Positions 18,532-27,923 of a stretch of 64,000 nt of DNA are shown here, in pieces. The stretch is from an uncultured Lachnospiraceae bacterium. GTDB taxonomy: Bacteria; Bacillota; Clostridia; Lachnospirales; Lachnospiraceae. The translations under genes and the position numbers were made by a program. Position 1 is the first letter of the stretch; the number at the start of each line of letters is the position of its first letter. Below the pieces are notes generated by a model that was given only the letters and a program-made list of their open reading frames with translations, made no database searches and had not been told where the DNA came from. The stretch is taken from NCBI GenBank assembly GCA_910589265.1, contig CAJUTQ010000074.1:78353-142352 (forward strand). The letters are read 5' to 3'.

Positions 18532-20402
18532 TCCAGAATTCCCTCCTTAGAATATATCCTGTAAACCCCAAAATCCTGTTCTTTTTTATAAACACTGTCT
18601 TTCCTTAGCCGCAGATCTCTATTTGCAACAACAATATAATCCACATTGAGCATTTTTAGAGCTTCTTCCTCACTAGATTTTGTGACATTATAGTTATTAT
18701 AAATAGCATTATATAATTGTTCATAACTAACATCTGTACCCTTTATCAAGCTTTCATTATCAGGCATTCCCCTAGCTATAGGAACAGATATTCTTGATGT
18801 ATACTGTCTTACCTTTGGAGATAAGTCTTCTTCAAAAAGTACACTAGGAGTATTTCTTTTTTCTAACATGTAATCTGATAAATATATAATCTCATTTGGT
18901 AATTTATATAGATTTCTATATGAATCAAAAAATAACTCTCTTTGGAATATATTTACTCCCAAAAAATACACTAATAAAACAGAACAGAAAATAAAAATTT
19001 GTTTTTTCACTTTCATAAATATAGGCAATATATTGCTGAATGCAACTGCAATTGTAATATACATAGGAAGAATCCACCACAGCCTCCAATAAACGTCCAC
19101 TCCTGTTATCTTTTGAGAAATAAAATCAGAAAAAAGAGGATTTAAAAATGAAAGAAAGAGACATACTCCAGGAAAAATCAATAGAAATACTTGTCTTTTC
19201 TGTTTCAGAAATAAAATGGTAATTACTGATATAATATATAGCAACATATAACCCTTATCCCAAGTGCCAATTGTCACCAGATACCATACTTTCCAACTGA
19301 CTGGCTCCTTATTCCAATAGTCTAGCCCTGACGAAGTAGAAATAACATATAAAAATGCTCCTCCCCCTATAAAAAGTGCAGGTACTGCAAAAATGGATAT
19401 TATTTTTATCACTTTCCTAATCTTTTTATCTTTATTTATAATAAGCCATACCAAATAAGGAAACTCTAATACTATATAGCAGATAGGAACTAAATAAATA
19501 CCTACTATGGAAAATGCACCGCCACTAATCATGATCATAAGCTTTCTTACCCATGCAACTTTTTCATCCTGGTGCTCATAATCCTCTATCTGTTGGTAAA
19601 GCATCATTGGAAATACTAAATTTGCTAAGAGAGCTTTTCCCTGCCATATTCTTAAAAACAAAAAACATCCAGGAGAACGCACCAAATAACCAGAAAATAT
19701 ATTTAAAACTACATAAAAAAATAAAAGCGCCGCCACCCTTTCCTTATCCTTAAATAGACTCTTTCCTATGTTATAGATTACTGCAAAGCAAAACGGAATT
19801 AGAATTAGCGGAAGAATCGTATGATAGATAACCACTGGAGCAATCTGAAACATCCTAGATAAATAAGCAATAAATAGTTCCCAGCTAACGATAGGAGGCT
19901 GAAATCCCTGATTCCCCCCTTCCTCCTCTGTTCCATTGTAAACATAGTCATTAGCAAATTCAATACGATTTTCTTCTACTGCAATATTCGATATAGAAAT
20001 ATAGTATCCATCATCATCATCTTCATGATACAAAAAAGCGCAAAGGCAGGTAACAATAAGAATCATAGTAAACACAGGCAGAAAAAAGAAATAGTTATTT
20101 ATTATACCTTTAATGTCACCTAATCTTCTCTCTCTTTTTTTTTGTTTTTTTATATAAAAAAAACAAAAAAATCCTATTACTAAAATAAAAAAACTAAATG
20201 TATAAGCTAAATAGTCAAACTTCGTTTTTATTATCATAAATGGTAAAGCTACTATTTCAAATAACGCTATCATCCACAAAAACCCTGTCACTAAACATAA
20301 ACTAAAATTTTTGTTTCTCTTACTTGTAATACATACGCTACTACCTACAAGATAACTAAAATATACTAGACAAACAAGTAGTATTAATCCCCTTGCAACC
20401 AT
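18528..20402 (-). CDS. Polytopic GT-C-like membrane glycosyltransferase (GacL-position)
   Basis: The protein has 624 residues with around a dozen hydrophobic segments in the first ~480 residues and a soluble C-terminal domain. A cluster of acidic residues (HEDDDDGYY near residue 128) follows the early membrane segments, where GT-C enzymes keep their catalytic carboxylate. It shares layout and segments (early membrane region, LFLSFLNPLFSDF, C-terminal DYIVVANRD) with the split gene at 36782-38693 and the shorter one at 45584-47074, so three relatives sit in this locus. It is directly coupled to the GT2 and DUF2304 genes, so it should use the polyprenyl-linked sugar they make. Confidence 0.75.
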   Translation of the reverse strand: MVARGLILLVCLVYFSYLVGSSVCITSKRNKNFSLCLVTGFLWMIALFEIVALPFMIIKTKFDYLAYTFSFFILVIGFFCFFYIKKQKKRERRLGDIKGIINNYFFFLPVFTMILIVTCLCAFLYHEDDDDGYYISISNIAVEENRIEFANDYVYNGTEEEGGNQGFQPPIVSWELFIAYLSRMFQIAPVVIYHTILPLILIPFCFAVIYNIGKSLFKDKERVAALLFFYVVLNIFSGYLVRSPGCFLFLRIWQGKALLANLVFPMMLYQQIEDYEHQDEKVAWVRKLMIMISGGAFSIVGIYLVPICYIVLEFPYLVWLIINKDKKIRKVIKIISIFAVPALFIGGGAFLYVISTSSGLDYWNKEPVSWKVWYLVTIGTWDKGYMLLYIISVITILFLKQKRQVFLLIFPGVCLFLSFLNPLFSDFISQKITGVDVYWRLWWILPMYITIAVAFSNILPIFMKVKKQIFIFCSVLLVYFLGVNIFQRELFFDSYRNLYKLPNEIIYLSDYMLEKRNTPSVLFEEDLSPKVRQYTSRISVPIARGMPDNESLIKGTDVSYEQLYNAIYNNYNVTKSSEEEALKMLNVDYIVVANRDLRLRKDSVYKKEQDFGVYRIYSKEGILE

Positions 20403-20403
20403 T

Positions 20404-21321
20404 TTATTGTTCTCTTTCCTTTATCGTATTATAGTACTGTTCAATGCCCTCATGAATTTCAACCATTTTTCTATTATACAATTTCATAATTTTTTGATTA
20501 TTTAAAACTATTTTTTCTAAGTCAACACTCCTTTTACTTTTATACTTTATTTTCATCTGAGGATACCATTCTTTTATTATTTCAATGATATCCTTTATAC
20601 AAATTCCTTTACCAGAACTTAAGTTAAAGATTCTTTCCTTCCCATTATATGTCGCTAGTAATGCAAGCATTTGACAAGTGTCTTCTATATAGATATAATC
20701 TCTGACAATGCTGCCATCCCCCCATACCTCTACTGTCTCTCCATTCATCGCCTTTTTAATAACTGCGTCTATAAATCCTACGCCTTTTGTATAATCTTGT
20801 CCTGGTCCATAAGGGTTTGATATTCTTGCAATCCGAATATCTGCATTTGCCTGTATAGCAAAAGTCATCATTGTATTCTCCATACACAATTTAATATTTC
20901 CATAATGATTAATGGGTCTTGGAAGAGCTTCCTCTACAATAGGTTGTTCACTTTGTGTTCCATATATAGTCCCTCCAGAGGACAAAAAAATTAGCTTTAT
21001 ACTCAATTCACTTATTAATTTACATAATTTCACTGTTTGTATGAAATCTTTCTCGTATCCTCTCATATAAAACTCATTAGAATTTCCTGGATTTATTGTA
21101 GAAACTCCATGATATACAATATCTTTATCCTTTATAGTTTCTTTTAAAAAGGATTCATCAAAAAAGTCCCCCTGAATATAATTGATTCCTTTCTGAGCAA
21201 TGTCAGGTAAAGTACAGTCAAAAGAATACACGTCATACCCTTTTTTCAAAAGACAAATGCTTAGATTTTTTCCAATAAATCCATTTCCTCCAAGAATTAT
21301 TACCTTATTACCCCTTTTCAT
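20404..21321 (-). CDS. NAD-dependent epimerase/dehydratase (extended SDR, GalE-like)
   Basis: The start is placed at 21321 (MKRGNKVIILGGNGFIGK) because the Rossmann motif GGNGFIGK then sits at the N-terminus as usual; the frame upstream only extends into the coding region of the previous gene. The product is about 305 residues. SSGGTIYG, HYGNIK (active-site Tyr-Lys) and RISNPYGPGQ identify an extended SDR of the UDP-glucose 4-epimerase type. It overlaps the WsaF-like gene by 14 bases. The exact sugar is unknown; it is the third SDR of the locus. Confidence 0.85.
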   Translation of the reverse strand: MKRGNKVIILGGNGFIGKNLSICLLKKGYDVYSFDCTLPDIAQKGINYIQGDFFDESFLKETIKDKDIVYHGVSTINPGNSNEFYMRGYEKDFIQTVKLCKLISELSIKLIFLSSGGTIYGTQSEQPIVEEALPRPINHYGNIKLCMENTMMTFAIQANADIRIARISNPYGPGQDYTKGVGFIDAVIKKAMNGETVEVWGDGSIVRDYIYIEDTCQMLALLATYNGKERIFNLSSGKGICIKDIIEIIKEWYPQMKIKYKSKRSVDLEKIVLNNQKIMKLYNRKMVEIHEGIEQYYNTIKEREQ

Positions 21322-22525
21322 CCTCTTGTATACCTCTCTTGATAATATCATAAACCTTCCTAGCTTCTGCATCCCAAGAAGTACTTTGAACAAATTCTAA
21401 GCCTTTCCTTCTAATCTCTTCTAATCTCTCTTTATTTCTCATATAATGCTCTAAGTCAACAGCAATTTCCTTTGGATCACAAGATAAAACAATTGAATTA
21501 TCTTCATTAATTAGCCAATCATTATGAGCTCCCCTGGTACAAGCTACTACTGAATTAGAAGCCATAATTTCTAAAGGAAGAAGGGACAAATTCGTTGTTG
21601 AAATAACTAGGCATATATCACATTGAGCATACATTTCTGAAAGTTCTTCTAAATGAATATTACCTACATTTAAGTGTTTGAATGGAATATCATAATTACT
21701 TACATCCCATCCTGCAAAAATTACTTCCATCTCTTTTATCCTTTTATTTAACTCATATAAAGCTAATAAGCCTAATTCAAAGGAACGTCGTGGAGTAACT
21801 GGCCTTGCATAAAAAAACAGCCTGTTAACATGATCCTTTTTCACTTTTGGTTGGTACAATTTATGATCATAGGAAAATAAAAAACTCTCTGTTCTCATCC
21901 CATATTCCTCATTTAGTTTTTTCTTTAACCAATTTCCTGCAGTTATGCCCCGCAGTCCAAATCTATATGTATTTTCTGCAAGGAGGTATTCTGACCCCAT
22001 AGGATAAAAATAGGGTTCATAGTCCTGTATAAAGTAAAACTTAGAAATGGTATTATCAAATTTTCTAACAAAATATGCTGTTTGCCATCCTGTAGCAATA
22101 GTACCATGGGCAAATTCCATACCCTCTGTTGAGCAAAATACTTCTATTTTGTTATTTCCAATGTTATAATAATCTTTTAAAAATTCTCTTAGCTGCTCAT
22201 CAGTTTGAAATCTTGTACTCTGAAATAAATAAATTCGATTATGCATTCCGAAATTTTCCATAAATGTTATAAAGCGAAAAATATTCATGTGGCCTCCTGA
22301 GCCTATATCCAATTCAGGAACAATCCAGTTTAAAATAATACCTTTCTTCGCTTGCTCCCATTCCTGTCTTTTAAAAGGAATTTTTTCAATATCTAATGTA
22401 TAACCATAGAACCCAATAACATCTATTTTTGAGCAGTTTTCCTCTATCCTTTCCAATACACCAGACATTCCTCTTTCCTTGAAAACTCCGTATATCTTTT
22501 TCACAATATTTCTAATTTTACCCAT
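21308..22525 (-). CDS. WsaF-like glycosyltransferase (GT-B)
   Basis: The 405-residue protein carries WIVPELDIGSGGHMNIFRF early, IQDYEPYFYPMGSEY in the middle and PLEIMASNSVVACTRG late. These are the landmarks of the WsaF family of rhamnosyltransferases, first described for S-layer glycan assembly in Geobacillus. A second relative lies at 27924-29156 with matching IQDFEAFFYPIGPDY. A strong GAGGG site precedes the ATG. It probably transfers rhamnose or a similar sugar in the growing chain; this is family-based inference. Confidence 0.85.
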   Translation of the reverse strand: MGKIRNIVKKIYGVFKERGMSGVLERIEENCSKIDVIGFYGYTLDIEKIPFKRQEWEQAKKGIILNWIVPELDIGSGGHMNIFRFITFMENFGMHNRIYLFQSTRFQTDEQLREFLKDYYNIGNNKIEVFCSTEGMEFAHGTIATGWQTAYFVRKFDNTISKFYFIQDYEPYFYPMGSEYLLAENTYRFGLRGITAGNWLKKKLNEEYGMRTESFLFSYDHKLYQPKVKKDHVNRLFFYARPVTPRRSFELGLLALYELNKRIKEMEVIFAGWDVSNYDIPFKHLNVGNIHLEELSEMYAQCDICLVISTTNLSLLPLEIMASNSVVACTRGAHNDWLINEDNSIVLSCDPKEIAVDLEHYMRNKERLEEIRRKGLEFVQSTSWDAEARKVYDIIKRGIQEDEKG

Positions 22526-22528
22526 TAT

Positions 22529-23500
22529 TTACGCCCTCTTCTGCTTATATTGTTGTGAAATATGTCGATCTAAAAATTTCTTGTACCAATTAGGATAAAA
22601 AGCATAATGCCCTCCTAAATATCCAGCAACATATCGCGATAAATTTCTCCATATTATATAATTCAACTCTTTTAATTTCCTTTTTTTTCCTATTTTCATA
22701 TTTTTTACATATTTGCTATCTATATATATATGACGAAATGCTGCTGGCAAAACAAAATACCACTTTTTAATATTTATATATTGATGTATTACATAAAGAG
22801 CCTTATGTTCATCAAAATATCTACCAAAATAAGAGGATATTTTATAATTATGGGAATGGAATACTGGGGCAAAAGGACAATATACCTTTTTATACCCTAG
22901 TTCTATAATTTTTCTTGCCCAAATTTGGTCTTCAGAAAAGTTTACGTCCTCATATGGATACTTCTCCCACACGCTTCGCCTTAGGCAAGAATTATTATCG
23001 CTGAAAAATCCCAAAAGGTGCCGATACCCTTCGTCTATCTTATATCTCTCATTATCCTCTAAAAAAAATATTGTATTATCCTCTCCAAAGCCTCTAAAAT
23101 GCATAGTAATATCCCGTTTATCTATAATATTACAGTCTGGATAAGGATAATGAATACCAAATCCCCCTGCAATATCATCATCTAATTTCATCGCATTAAC
23201 TAAATTCTCCATCCAACATTCGCTTGCTGGCACTGCATCCTGGGTAATAAAAATAATAAATTCTCCGCTTCCTTTCGAAGCACCAAAATTTCTTGTTTTC
23301 CCATGTCCAAAATCTTCTGGTTCTATTTGATACAATTTAATATCAAAATTTTTTATTATTTGAATAGTTTCATCTTTTGAGCCTGAATCTACACAGATAA
23401 CTTCATACAAATATTTCGTCTTTTGTTTAAATATATTTCTTAATACCTCATTTAATAAGCTTCCGCCATTTTTTGTTGGTATTACTATGCTGACATCCAT
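22529..23500 (-). CDS. Glycosyltransferase family 2 (rhamnosyltransferase-like)
   Basis: The protein has 323 residues. SIVIPTKNGGSLLNEV opens a GT-A domain, VDSGSKDET and FGHGKTRNFGA follow, and FITQDAVP supplies the metal-binding region. This is the RfbF/WsaE-domain type of GT2 often called rhamnosyltransferase. The C-terminal ~80 residues are basic and amphipathic. The gene is three bases upstream of the WsaF-like gene and follows the kinase-like gene. Confidence 0.85.
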   Translation of the reverse strand: MDVSIVIPTKNGGSLLNEVLRNIFKQKTKYLYEVICVDSGSKDETIQIIKNFDIKLYQIEPEDFGHGKTRNFGASKGSGEFIIFITQDAVPASECWMENLVNAMKLDDDIAGGFGIHYPYPDCNIIDKRDITMHFRGFGEDNTIFFLEDNERYKIDEGYRHLLGFFSDNNSCLRRSVWEKYPYEDVNFSEDQIWARKIIELGYKKVYCPFAPVFHSHNYKISSYFGRYFDEHKALYVIHQYINIKKWYFVLPAAFRHIYIDSKYVKNMKIGKKRKLKELNYIIWRNLSRYVAGYLGGHYAFYPNWYKKFLDRHISQQYKQKRA

Positions 23501-23524
23501 CTTATACTCGTCACCCTTTCGAAT

Positions 23525-24838
23525 TTAGCTCTTATTGCCCTTTTTTAACTTTTTCAAAATGTACATTTTCAAAATGCTAGTGTTTTCCATATCTTGAATT
23601 CTTTTATCCAAGTCAACAATCTCTTGCTCCAGTTTTCTTTTTTCTTCTATAAGCTCTTGTATTTCTCGTTTCTCTTTCTGTTCATTATATATATATTGTA
23701 CAATCTGTTTTACCATAGTGTCATTATCCCTTATTACACAATAATCAATGGATATTTTTTCAAATTTATTATTTGTTATCATTAACCATGGATATTCCTC
23801 TGTAAAATAATAATCATCTAGAATATTCAATTCAGCATTATGGGATAATACATAGATCTCATGGCAGTCCATTCCATCCCAAGCCTCTATTGCTTTTATT
23901 TTGACAATGCTATAAGGATTGGATAAAGAAATTACAATTTGATTATATTGTACATAATCTTTTAAATCAATGAAAACCTTATTTTCTCTATTCATTGTCT
24001 TAAAATTCTTTACTATTTTTTCCACATTTGAATTTTTTACTTTACATTGAAATGGATGATATACTTTATTTATATCTATATTATTTATATTTGCAGAAAT
24101 TACAGGAAACTTTTTATATAATTCTGTAAGTTGTTCTTGACCATCCTTTGTATATCTCTGAAAACTCTCTTCCATCTTTTTGTATTCTTCTTGTTCTAAT
24201 TCAGTAATTCCAAATTTGCTAAAAATATAGTTTACTTTCTCCTCTTTTAAAAGACTAATGCTTAGGCTGGACTTAACAGCACGATAAAATATAAAATGAA
24301 CAGGAACTGGGAAATAAAAGATCCACTCATAATCAATTACATTCCAAATGGAGCCTACTATAATAATATTACTAAAAATCAAGTCAATATTAGCAATATT
24401 ACAACATTCTAATTGTTCTGGCAAATTTCTTTCTCCAAAAATTTTAATGTATTCCTTTGTTTGTTGGAATCCTTTCCCCTTCGATAATCCCTTCAAAAGT
24501 TTATAGTATTCTTCTAAAAATTGGTAAACCTCCTTTAGTTTATTTAATCTTATTTTCTTTCCAATCCACTCTTCTGCACTTAATCCCTCTAAATAAGGAA
24601 AAGAAACGCTTCCATCATCTAACAAATTGCAATCACATATCCTTATTTTTTTTTCCTTTTTAAAAATACATTTTAATTCATTACAATGCTTATGCATAGC
24701 GCTAACATGAGCAGTTGCATCTTTTCCAAAAGATTTCTTTATAACCTTTTTATATCCTCTGTCCTCAACAATGGTAGTCAATAGCTGGAACTCTTTTTTA
24801 CGCTCCTTTGAAAATTTTGCATATATAACTTTATCCAT
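23525..24838 (-). CDS. Kinase-like protein with C-terminal coiled coil (possible chain-terminator partner)
   Basis: I start at the ATG at 24838 (MDKVIYAKFS); an upstream TTG at 24859 would overlap the methyltransferase. The product is about 437 residues. Its middle contains IANIDLIFSNIIIVG and VIDYEWIF, which look like the catalytic-loop and metal-loop positions of an aminoglycoside-phosphotransferase/lipopolysaccharide-kinase fold, but the usual HxD is absent (ANID instead). Residues ~385-425 form a heptad-rich coiled coil (EIQELIEEKRKLEQEIVDL). Together with the methyltransferase just upstream it has the parts of WbdD, the methyltransferase-kinase-coiled-coil protein that caps O9a chains. 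Function is inference. Confidence 0.6.
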   Translation of the reverse strand: MDKVIYAKFSKERKKEFQLLTTIVEDRGYKKVIKKSFGKDATAHVSAMHKHCNELKCIFKKEKKIRICDCNLLDDGSVSFPYLEGLSAEEWIGKKIRLNKLKEVYQFLEEYYKLLKGLSKGKGFQQTKEYIKIFGERNLPEQLECCNIANIDLIFSNIIIVGSIWNVIDYEWIFYFPVPVHFIFYRAVKSSLSISLLKEEKVNYIFSKFGITELEQEEYKKMEESFQRYTKDGQEQLTELYKKFPVISANINNIDINKVYHPFQCKVKNSNVEKIVKNFKTMNRENKVFIDLKDYVQYNQIVISLSNPYSIVKIKAIEAWDGMDCHEIYVLSHNAELNILDDYYFTEEYPWLMITNNKFEKISIDYCVIRDNDTMVKQIVQYIYNEQKEKREIQELIEEKRKLEQEIVDLDKRIQDMENTSILKMYILKKLKKGNKS

Positions 24839-24842
24839 TCTT

Positions 24843-25766
24843 TTACTCTTTTCTTTCAATTATTATAAAAAACGAATTTGAAAATTCCCTAAACATTCCA
24901 GAAGATATAATACTTTGAAATGCTTTTGTTTCATCAAATAAAACCCATCGATCCATATCAAAGTTTCTCATATTATCTATTAGCTCTCCCGATTTAGGTA
25001 AATATTTATCAGAGTAAATTGTATGAGGCAACTTATAGTCTGGATATGGATAATAAAATTCATAATGTAAAAACCCATTCTCTTCCAACAATTGAATCAT
25101 TTCATTTCTATTAAAGGTCCTAACCTTCGTGTCATAAGAATAACCCTCTATTCCTGTAAACACTTCTCCTAAATGATCTTCCCTACACCCTGCAAAGTAC
25201 TTTAATCCAAAACGGTTTTCTATTGCTAATAAAATTTTTCCACCTTCCTTGAGCATATCATTTATCCTATTTAAAAATTCTGAATAAGGATTACTTGATG
25301 AAATATACATTGCAGCATACTCAAATACTCCTATCAAGGTAACATAATCAAATTTTTCCTCAATAGATGGCGCTATTTTTTCAAAATTCCCTACTATAAT
25401 CTCTATATTATCATAATTTTTATTTCTATGTGCATTAATAAGACTTCTTTTTTTTGACAATTCTATTGCACATACTTTCTTTAGTTGTTTTGCAAAGCAG
25501 CCAGTAATTGCTCCACATCCCGCTCCTACTTCCAAAAGAGTGCCTTTTTTCTTAAAAGGAAACCAATTCACAATATTCTCTCTAATTGGCGACAGGTGAT
25601 ATAAAATCGGCCATGAAACCTCCTGGTATATTATCTTTTGAAGTTGAACAGTTGTATATTTTTTAACCATTTCTAGTAATGTGTCCTCTACAGCTCCATC
25701 TGAATAATAATCTTTTCCTTCATAAAATGCTAGATTTAATTTTAGATTTCCTACTTCTTCTATCAT
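24843..25766 (-). CDS. SAM-dependent methyltransferase (class I)
   Basis: The start is the ATG at 25766 (MIEEVGNLKLN), with AAAGG seven bases upstream and ten bases after the Wzt stop. The product has about 307 residues. LLEVGAGCGAITG near residues 77-89 is the SAM-binding motif I, and VTLIGVFEY and LAIENRFGLKYFAG follow as in methyltransferases of O-antigen ABC clusters. Placed between the exporter ATPase with its glycan-binding domain and the kinase-like gene, it probably methylates the chain end or an internal residue, perhaps as an export signal. Confidence 0.8.
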   Translation of the reverse strand: MIEEVGNLKLNLAFYEGKDYYSDGAVEDTLLEMVKKYTTVQLQKIIYQEVSWPILYHLSPIRENIVNWFPFKKKGTLLEVGAGCGAITGCFAKQLKKVCAIELSKKRSLINAHRNKNYDNIEIIVGNFEKIAPSIEEKFDYVTLIGVFEYAAMYISSSNPYSEFLNRINDMLKEGGKILLAIENRFGLKYFAGCREDHLGEVFTGIEGYSYDTKVRTFNRNEMIQLLEENGFLHYEFYYPYPDYKLPHTIYSDKYLPKSGELIDNMRNFDMDRWVLFDETKAFQSIISSGMFREFSNSFFIIIERKE

Positions 25767-25776
25767 CTTTGTACCT

Positions 25777-27057
25777 TTACCTATACACAACTTTTGATTC
25801 CATATCAAAAAAGCCTATTGTATTAGAATCTGATATTACATGGATATTACAAACATCATATAATCTATGGTACACTACAAATTCATCCCCTTCATATCCT
25901 GTACATGCAATAGACAATAAATACTGTCCTCCTTGTAGGCTCATTTTCTGGCAAAATGCGACGATGGCTATATCTCCTTCTTTTCCTTCCTCTAAATTTC
26001 TCTGCTCAAGCATAGTATTCGTTCCTGTTATTTCTGTCCCCTTTAAGTCTTTAATAGTAAACGCAAATATAGGATTTTTTAAATACACTTTAAATAATAC
26101 TTTAAATTCAACAGAAAACTCTTTTCCTTTAAAAACAGACGTTGTTGCCCTATGTGCTGAATCAAATATTCCAAAATCTAATATTTCAGCTTTACCATTT
26201 CCATATTCCACAACATGAGGATTTAAAGTAAGCTGATCCTTCCATAATCTATTCTCACTAAATTCTACTAAATTTTCCTTTGGCTCTTCCTGAGTCTTTT
26301 TCTCTTCCTCATCTTTATATTGATTTACAAGTATTTTTCGATATATATTTACTACATCTGGAGTATCCCCCATTTGTATTTGCTGACCTTTATTTATCAG
26401 TATACACTTGTCACAATACTTTAATACACTGCCCAAATCATGAGAAACAAATAAAATTGTTTTTCCTTGATCCTGAAATTCATTAAATTTTTTATAACAT
26501 TTTGCCTGAAAGAAAATGTCCCCTACGCTTAAGGCTTCATCTACAATTAAAATATCTGGATCCACGTTTATAGCAACTGCAAAAGCCAATCTTGCAAACA
26601 TTCCACTAGAATAAGTCTTTACAGGCTGATAAATGAACTCTCCTATTTCTGCAAAATCAATAATATCCTGTACCTTTTCATCCATTTCTCTTTTAGAGTA
26701 TCCCATCATTGTTCCATTAAGATATATATTCTTTAATCCAGTATACTCCATATTAAATCCTGTCCCCAATTCAAGGAGAGCACTGATTTTCCCCTTTACT
26801 TCCACAGTTCCACAAAGGGGCTTTAACACCCCTGTTATTATTTTTAATAATGTAGATTTACCTGATCCGTTGGTTCCTATAATACCTACACATTCCCCTT
26901 TACGAATTTCAAAGTGAATATCTTTTAAGGCAAAGCAATCTGTATGATAGACTTTCTTCCTGCCCAAACTCCATGCCTCTTTTATACGATCTGTCTGCTT
27001 TTCATACAGCTTATACGACTTACTTACCCCATTGACCTTGATTACAACATCAGACAT
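25777..27057 (-). CDS. wzt: ABC exporter ATPase with glycan-binding C-domain (Wzt), exporter 2
   Basis: The protein has 426 residues. The N-domain has Walker A GTNGSGKST at 61-69, YSSGM, ILIVDEALSVGD and SHDL. After about residue 260 lies a beta-sandwich type extension (VEYGNGKAEILDFGIFDS, FSVEFKV, FAFTIKDLKGTEI, YLLSIACTGY) that closely fits the Wzt_C carbohydrate-binding domain, which recognises capped chain ends in ABC-dependent O-antigen export. It lies downstream of the permease with a 55-base gap and a GGAGG site. Next to it are the methyltransferase and kinase-like genes that could make the cap it reads. Confidence 0.9.
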   Translation of the reverse strand: MSDVVIKVNGVSKSYKLYEKQTDRIKEAWSLGRKKVYHTDCFALKDIHFEIRKGECVGIIGTNGSGKSTLLKIITGVLKPLCGTVEVKGKISALLELGTGFNMEYTGLKNIYLNGTMMGYSKREMDEKVQDIIDFAEIGEFIYQPVKTYSSGMFARLAFAVAINVDPDILIVDEALSVGDIFFQAKCYKKFNEFQDQGKTILFVSHDLGSVLKYCDKCILINKGQQIQMGDTPDVVNIYRKILVNQYKDEEEKKTQEEPKENLVEFSENRLWKDQLTLNPHVVEYGNGKAEILDFGIFDSAHRATTSVFKGKEFSVEFKVLFKVYLKNPIFAFTIKDLKGTEITGTNTMLEQRNLEEGKEGDIAIVAFCQKMSLQGGQYLLSIACTGYEGDEFVVYHRLYDVCNIHVISDSNTIGFFDMESKVVYR

Positions 27058-27112
27058 AGATATCCTCCATTCTTGAACAACCTTTTACTTTTAAATTGAA
27101 CAGCAGCATACT

Positions 27113-27907
27113 TTATAGTACATCTGCAAAATGGTCTTTTAATGTTTTAAATGATTTTTCTCCAATAAAAAAAAGAAGAAAAACAGTAATCCAAAAAGAA
27201 AAGGTCATCGTTGGCCTTTGCCAAAACCATATTTTATCGATAAAACAGTCCCTATATCCCTGAACTATATAAAACATGGGATTCAGTTTAAATACAGCTA
27301 AAACTGGGCCTAAATCCATTGTTGTATAATTCCACATAATAGGAGTTAGCCACATCCCAATCTGTGTCAATATATTTACTATCTGACTAAAATCTTTAAA
27401 AAAAGGGGTGACAGAAGATGTGAAATATGCCAAAGAAATAACAAGACACATAAGACATACTATATAATATATAAGTTGTATCATATGAATTCCTGGAAAA
27501 TGACCCATACATACAAAAACAAGCCATGCAAAGCCTACAAAGAAAAGGTGAATAAATAAAGAAGATAGTACTTTCACTAAGGGTAGAACACTAATATGAA
27601 ACACTACTTTTTTGACTAGATAACTATACTCAATGAAACAGCTTGTTGCGTTCACAACCCCTTCTGCAAAAAAGAACCAAGGCACAATACCTGCTATCAA
27701 CCATAAAACATAAGGATAACCGCCCGATACAGGCGCCGCCTTAAATCCAATCTGGAAAACAAACATATAAATCATAACTGTAACTGTTGGTTGAATAAAC
27801 GCCCATACTATCCCAAAATAAGAGCCTGCATATTTATTTATGAAATCATTTACCGCAAGATTTAAAACCAATCTTTTATTTGATAAGACTTCTTTCATCG
27901 TGCCCAT
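27113..27907 (-). CDS. wzm: ABC-2 polysaccharide exporter permease (Wzm), exporter 2
   Basis: This 264-residue membrane protein starts with a cytoplasmic helix, then NKYAGSYFGIVWAFIQPTV, the conserved entry to the ABC-2 exporter fold, and has about six membrane segments plus KLNPMFYIVQGYRD near the end, typical of Wzm/RgpC/TagG. It exports a lipid-linked glycan together with the ATPase at 25777-27057. The start has an AAGGAGA site. It is only distantly related to the exporter 1 permease. Confidence 0.92.
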   Translation of the reverse strand: MGTMKEVLSNKRLVLNLAVNDFINKYAGSYFGIVWAFIQPTVTVMIYMFVFQIGFKAAPVSGGYPYVLWLIAGIVPWFFFAEGVVNATSCFIEYSYLVKKVVFHISVLPLVKVLSSLFIHLFFVGFAWLVFVCMGHFPGIHMIQLIYYIVCLMCLVISLAYFTSSVTPFFKDFSQIVNILTQIGMWLTPIMWNYTTMDLGPVLAVFKLNPMFYIVQGYRDCFIDKIWFWQRPTMTFSFWITVFLLFFIGEKSFKTLKDHFADVL

Positions 27908-27923
27908 TGTCTCTCCTTTGTTA

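Noticed and set aside
20130-20168. Runs of 7-9 T or A in the GT-C gene as phase-variable tracts
   Set aside because: Such A/T runs are frequent throughout this AT-rich window, unlike the G9 and G11 tracts, so they are weak evidence for switching.
25679-26218. A 179-codon plus-strand frame opposite the Wzt gene
   Set aside because: The minus-strand Wzt frame has complete ATPase and C-domain motifs; the plus frame shows none.
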